Shown here in pieces: positions 61,020-64,000 of a stretch of 64,000 nt of DNA (position 1 is the stretch's first letter; each line of letters opens with the position of its first letter). Where the stretch lies: contig JABTUJ010000003.1 in the NCBI GenBank assembly GCA_015075445.1, positions 1 to 64,000 of the forward strand. Direction: 5' to 3'. The DNA comes from Verrucomicrobiales bacterium. GTDB lineage: Bacteria; Verrucomicrobiota; Verrucomicrobiia; Limisphaerales; J093. Both the position numbers and the translations under genes were made by a program. The notes under the pieces were generated by a model. The model was given only the letters and a program-made list of their open reading frames with translations, was not told the origin of the DNA and did not search any database.

Positions 61020-62171
61020 TCAGGCGGGCCCACCGAGGCGTTGGCGTTGGCGCCACAGCTCACGCGGTTTGAAGATGCCGACCGGCGTGATAATGCCGGT
61101 GATGAGCTCGGGCGGAGTGACGTCAAAGCCGGGGTTGCGGGCGTGGCTGGACGGGTTGGCGATGCGGACGTAAGCGGGTCGGCCAGGGCGTGAGGTGGAG
61201 GCGGAGGTGGAGGCGGAGGAACGGAGGCCGGGTGTGGCAACGGCGCCCCAGGCGCCCAGCACCTCGTCCTCACTGCGCTCTTCGATGGGGATTTCGCTGC
61301 CGTCACGCAGCTCCCAATCGAGGGTCGAAAGCGGGATGGCGACGTAGAACGGGAGGCGGTGGCGGTGGGCAAGAACGGCTTTCGTATAGGTGCCGATCTT
61401 GTTGGCGACATGACCCGTGCGGCCGAGCACGCGGTCGCTGCCCACGATGACAAGGTCAATCTCGCCGCGCTGCATGAGGTGGCCGGCGGCGTTGTCAGCG
61501 AGCACGTGATGCGACACGCCCTGGTGGGCGAGTTCCCAGGCGGTGAGGGAGGCCCCCTGGCAGCGGGGCCGGGTTTCGTCGCAGAACACGTGGAACTGGC
61601 GGCCGGCAGCTTGGGCGGCGTAGAGCGGGGCGGTGGCAGTGCCGACGTCGACGCAGGCGAGCCAACCGGCGTTGCAGTGGGTCAGGACGCGGGTGCCGTC
61701 CTGGATGAGGGGGAGGCCGTGTCGGCCGATGGCTTCGCAGTGGGCGACGCTGGCGTCGGCGAACGCGCGGGCCGCGGCGAGGGCGAGGTCTTGCTGCTGG
61801 GCGACGGTCCGGCCTTCGCGCATGGCCTGGAGCACCTGGCGAAGGGCGTTCACGGGATCCACCGCGGTGGGGCGGGCCGCTTCGAGCGTGGTGCGCACCC
61901 GCTCGAGATGGGCGGTGAAGCGTGCGAGGTCGCGGCCGCGAAAGGCGCGCGCGCCCTGGGCGAGCCCATAGGCGGCGGTGGCAGCGATCGCAGGTGCGCC
62001 ACGGACTACCATGTCCCGGATGGCACAAGCGGTTTTCTGGTAGTCGGTAGAGGAAAGGATGACGAAGCGGTGCGGCAGGAGGCGTTGCTCGATCAACCGC
62101 ACGGTGTTCGTGGCGGCGTCGAAATCGACGGTGCGGCAGGCTTGGCGATGACCGCGGACGGTGACGTTCAT
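61020..62171 (-). CDS. mtnA: S-methyl-5-thioribose-1-phosphate isomerase
   Basis: 383 residues; interconverts methylthioribose- and methylthioribulose-1-phosphate in methionine salvage. Motifs: RTVDFDAATNTVRLIEQRLLPH at the start, IRDMVVRGAPAIAATAAYGLA (substrate loop), LTHCNAGWLACVDVGTATAPLYAA (with the catalytic Cys in THCN), DNAAGHLMQRGEIDLVIVGSDRVLGRTGHVANKIGTY (with the catalytic Asp in GSDR), and the end FDVTPPELITGIITPVGIFKP. A Ser/Thr/Ala-rich insert (RSSASTSASTSRPG) near residue 320 looks like low-complexity growth in a surface loop. It is preceded by the TPR gene after 37 bases and followed closely by the beta-helix gene. Confidence 0.95.
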   Translation of the reverse strand: MNVTVRGHRQACRTVDFDAATNTVRLIEQRLLPHRFVILSSTDYQKTACAIRDMVVRGAPAIAATAAYGLAQGARAFRGRDLARFTAHLERVRTTLEAARPTAVDPVNALRQVLQAMREGRTVAQQQDLALAAARAFADASVAHCEAIGRHGLPLIQDGTRVLTHCNAGWLACVDVGTATAPLYAAQAAGRQFHVFCDETRPRCQGASLTAWELAHQGVSHHVLADNAAGHLMQRGEIDLVIVGSDRVLGRTGHVANKIGTYTKAVLAHRHRLPFYVAIPLSTLDWELRDGSEIPIEERSEDEVLGAWGAVATPGLRSSASTSASTSRPGRPAYVRIANPSSHARNPGFDVTPPELITGIITPVGIFKPRELWRQRQRLGGPA

Positions 62172-62208
62172 GGCAGGAAGGCGGGCCGGACCGGACGTAC
62201 GGAGGCGA

Positions 62209-62619
62209 TTAGAAGATCTCGATGCGGAGGGTGCGGATGCGGGAGCGGAGCTGGCGGTAGAGCGGGTGTTTGCGGAACCCGGCGAGGTCCGGATCGCGCG
62301 AGATCCGGCGGAAGTCGCGATAGCCCACGTCGAGGGCCCGGTTTAGCGCGGCGTAGGCGGCCTCGGGTCGATTGGTGAGGGCGTAGCTGCAAGCCAGGTT
62401 GTACTGGACGGACGGGTCGTCGGGTCGGAGGCGAGCCACCTGCTCATCCACCGCCGTGCCCTCATGGAGCTGGCCGCGCTGAATGTAGTCATCCCCCAGC
62501 AACTGAAGGGCTTCGACGAAAGCGGGATCGCGTCGGGTCAACCCGGCGAGGAAACTGATCTCGATGTCGAGATCGCGGCGTTGTTGGGGACTGAGGGGTT
62601 TGTTGGAGCCACGCGCCAT
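62209..62619 (-). CDS. Small TPR protein
   Basis: 136 residues from MARGSNKPLSPQQRRDLDIEI. It consists of about three tetratricopeptide-like helix pairs: FLAGLTRRDPAFVEALQLLGDDYIQRGQLHEG, DEQVARLRPDDPSVQYNLACSYALTNRPEAAYAALNRALDVGY, then a helical cap (DPDLAGFRKHPLYRQLRSRIR). No signal peptide; probably a cytoplasmic adaptor. It resembles the small TPR proteins found beside mtnA in many Verrucomicrobiota. A longer frame upstream, starting at 62700, is Arg/Pro-rich and not supported. Confidence 0.8.
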   Translation of the reverse strand: MARGSNKPLSPQQRRDLDIEISFLAGLTRRDPAFVEALQLLGDDYIQRGQLHEGTAVDEQVARLRPDDPSVQYNLACSYALTNRPEAAYAALNRALDVGYRDFRRISRDPDLAGFRKHPLYRQLRSRIRTLRIEIF

Positions 62620-62772
62620 AACTGCGGGGGGAATGATGGTCACCGCCCGTTCCAAGTCAAGGGGTCGCCGTGGTGTCCGACGCGGCCACCGGAAGCACAT
62701 GCCCGAGGAACCAAGGGCCTGATCGAAGCGCCCCTCGGGACTGATCTCCGTTACGGCTTTCCCAGGTTGATG

Positions 62773-62877
62773 TCACGAAGCGCCCACCCGGGTTCCTGCG
62801 GCTCCGGCGTGTTGGCCCCCCCTGTCGGTGAACATGATGGCGGCGAGCCTGCGGTGTTCGGTGGCGGGCTTTGACAT
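62773..62877 (-). pseudogene. 5' remnant of a class III adenylate/guanylate cyclase gene
   Basis: A 34-codon frame begins MSKPATEHRRLAAIMFTD, matching the characteristic start of TPR-containing adenylate cyclases (RRLAAIMFTDMVGYS...). It then diverges immediately (RGGQHAG) and stops at 62773. The rest of the catalytic domain is absent. It lies between the TPR gene and the DUF4143 ATPase. Confidence 0.45.
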
Positions 62878-62883
62878 GAGAAA

Positions 62884-64000
62884 TCAATCCAACCAATCCG
62901 AGGCGGGCTGTACTCGGATGCTGCGGCCTTCCTCCTTGAGCGCGTCGCGCTGGTTGAGCGTGAGCAGCAGCAGTTCGCGCTTGCGACCGCGGGCGCCGGG
63001 CAGTTCAGCCGCGGCCAGCAATCCGCGCAGTTCGCGCTCGCGGTTTTGCGGCGTCAGTTCGGCGCAGACCTGGATGGCGGTTTCCGGTGTCACGAAGTCA
63101 CATTCCCAATCGTGGGGTTCCGCCGCGTAAGCTGGCGCAGCACCCTGGCGGCGCAAGGCGAGCAGGACCGCGTTCTCCAGGCGGCGGCCCACGTCGGGCG
63201 TGGGGTTGGGCGTGTTGGCGGCGCGAAAGCCGGGATCAATGGCGTAGTATTTCGGCGGGCTGACGACGCGCCGTTTGAACGAGGCGCTGAACTTCGGCAC
63301 CGCCAGCAGCAGCCACGCGTCCTGCAGATACTCGACGTAGCGGGCGGCCTGCGCCACCGAGGGGATCGCCAGCCCCTTGGCCAGCGCCTGCAAGGACAGC
63401 GGTTGGCCGGTGTGCGCCAGCAGGTGCAGGACAAGGTTCATCAGGTGGCGCGTGTCGCGCAGCGCGTAGCGCGAGACGATGTCGCGCTGCACCACGTCGC
63501 GCAGCAGTTCCCGCAGCAACGCCGGGCCGGCCTCGCCCTCGCGCAAGGCACCGGGAAAACCGCCTTCCTCCAAGTAGCTGGCCAGTGTCGCCGGCCCGCG
63601 CTCCCGGCCGCGGAACTCCAAGTATTCGCCGTAGGAAAAGGGATAGACCTCGGCGGAGATGTGGCGACCGGTGAGCTTGGCCCCCAGCTCCCGGCCCAGC
63701 AGCGAAGCATTCGAGCCGGTCACGCAGACACGCCGCCCGGCCTCGAGCAGGGCCCGGACGAGCCGTGGCCATTCCGGAACCTCCTGCACTTCGTCGAGGA
63801 ACACCGCCGCGCCGGGATGATGCTCGTCCAAGACCGAAAGCAAGGAGGGGAAATCGTCCGGCCCCAGCCCGTAAAGCCGCGTATCCTCCAGGTTGCCGAA
63901 GACCGCCGGGCCACCTTCCCGCCGGCGAAGCTGCTGCTGCAGCGTGCTCTTGCCGCAGCGCCGCACCCCGGTGAGCACCAGCGCGTGGTCCGCCGGGCGC
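62884..64000 (-). CDS. AAA ATPase with DUF4143 domain, 5' end outside the window
   Basis: At least 371 residues, running off the right edge. The P-loop is at the edge: LVLTGVRRCGKSTLQQQL. Walker B is AAVFLDEVQEVPEW, and VCVTGSNASLLGRELGAKLTGRH is the sensor-1/arginine region typical of this family. PFSYGEYLEFRG and VQRDIVSRYALRDTRHLMNLVLHLLAHT mark the winged-helix part. The C-terminal DUF4143 domain ends with a PD-(D/E)xK-like stretch (LENAVLLALRRQG, EPHDWECDFVTPETAIQVCAEL). These proteins are common in archaea and bacteria and often act as toxin/antitoxin-like or DNA-end-processing ATPases; function is not settled. The GTG at 63978 is internal, not the true start. Confidence 0.9.
   Translation of the reverse strand, partial: RPADHALVLTGVRRCGKSTLQQQLRRREGGPAVFGNLEDTRLYGLGPDDFPSLLSVLDEHHPGAAVFLDEVQEVPEWPRLVRALLEAGRRVCVTGSNASLLGRELGAKLTGRHISAEVYPFSYGEYLEFRGRERGPATLASYLEEGGFPGALREGEAGPALLRELLRDVVQRDIVSRYALRDTRHLMNLVLHLLAHTGQPLSLQALAKGLAIPSVAQAARYVEYLQDAWLLLAVPKFSASFKRRVVSPPKYYAIDPGFRAANTPNPTPDVGRRLENAVLLALRRQGAAPAYAAEPHDWECDFVTPETAIQVCAELTPQNRERELRGLLAAAELPGARGRKRELLLLTLNQRDALKEEGRSIRVQPASDWLD

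Noticed and set aside
1..64000. tRNA, rRNA, phage, plasmid or toxin-antitoxin modules
   Set aside because: No T-loop/anticodon patterns, rRNA cores, integrases, terminases or replication initiators were seen; the only mobile element is the group II intron.

Overview
The window is GC-rich and carries many features of a Verrucomicrobiota genome, probably of the Limisphaerales/Pedosphaera type. These include paired PSCyt1/DUF1549/DUF1553 and DUF1501 proteins, prepilin-like proteins with a DGHVEW-type tail, CRTAC1/FG-GAP proteins, an HzsA-related cytochrome, a DUF4159 protein, an ECF sigma factor fused to a membrane region, and many short interspersed repeats. The taxonomy is inferred from gene content; there is no rRNA in the window.

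Layout. 0-4.3 kb: ECF sigma factor, remnants of a membrane protein/SGNH hydrolase pair, a glycine-rich RRM protein. 4.3-14.9 kb: FAD oxidoreductase, GH2-like protein, prepilin-like protein, a large secreted orphan, and a badly frameshifted FG-GAP gene. 14.9-16.9 kb: a group II intron with a broken reverse transcriptase, inserted in a hairpin-forming repeat. 17-26.3 kb: HzsA-related protein, frameshifted rlmD, then a surface-glycan operon (DUF2723/TPR protein, GT4, WecA-like). 26.4-33.8 kb: double CRTAC1 protein, a tandem-repeat block, typA and a DUF1015 gene. 34.6-41 kb: a leftward cluster of DUF1501, PSD1, a hypothetical gene, signal peptidase I and DUF4159. 41.3-48.8 kb: double-MBL protein, a fused secreted/pseudopilin-like protein, a second GH2. 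49.3-53.2 kb: housekeeping run prs-rplY-pth-rpsF-ssb-rplI. 54.2-58.8 kb: leftward assimilatory sulfate operon cysI-cysH-cysD-cysN. 58.9-64 kb: beta-helix protein, mtnA, a TPR protein, a cyclase remnant and a truncated DUF4143 ATPase.

How it fits together. Most non-housekeeping genes encode secreted or periplasmic proteins for polysaccharide binding and hydrolysis and for cell-surface glycan building, as expected of a heterotrophic polymer degrader. The cys operon reduces activated sulfate to sulfide.

I see no defence system, CRISPR array, tRNA, rRNA or plasmid/phage module. The most unusual material is non-coding: at least five families of short interspersed repeats, some running into reading frames, and one split by the group II intron. 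Several genes (SGNH, FG-GAP, RT, rlmD, wecA) carry frameshifts while their neighbours are intact. A compensated double frameshift inside the second GH2 suggests that part of this is assembly or sequencing error.
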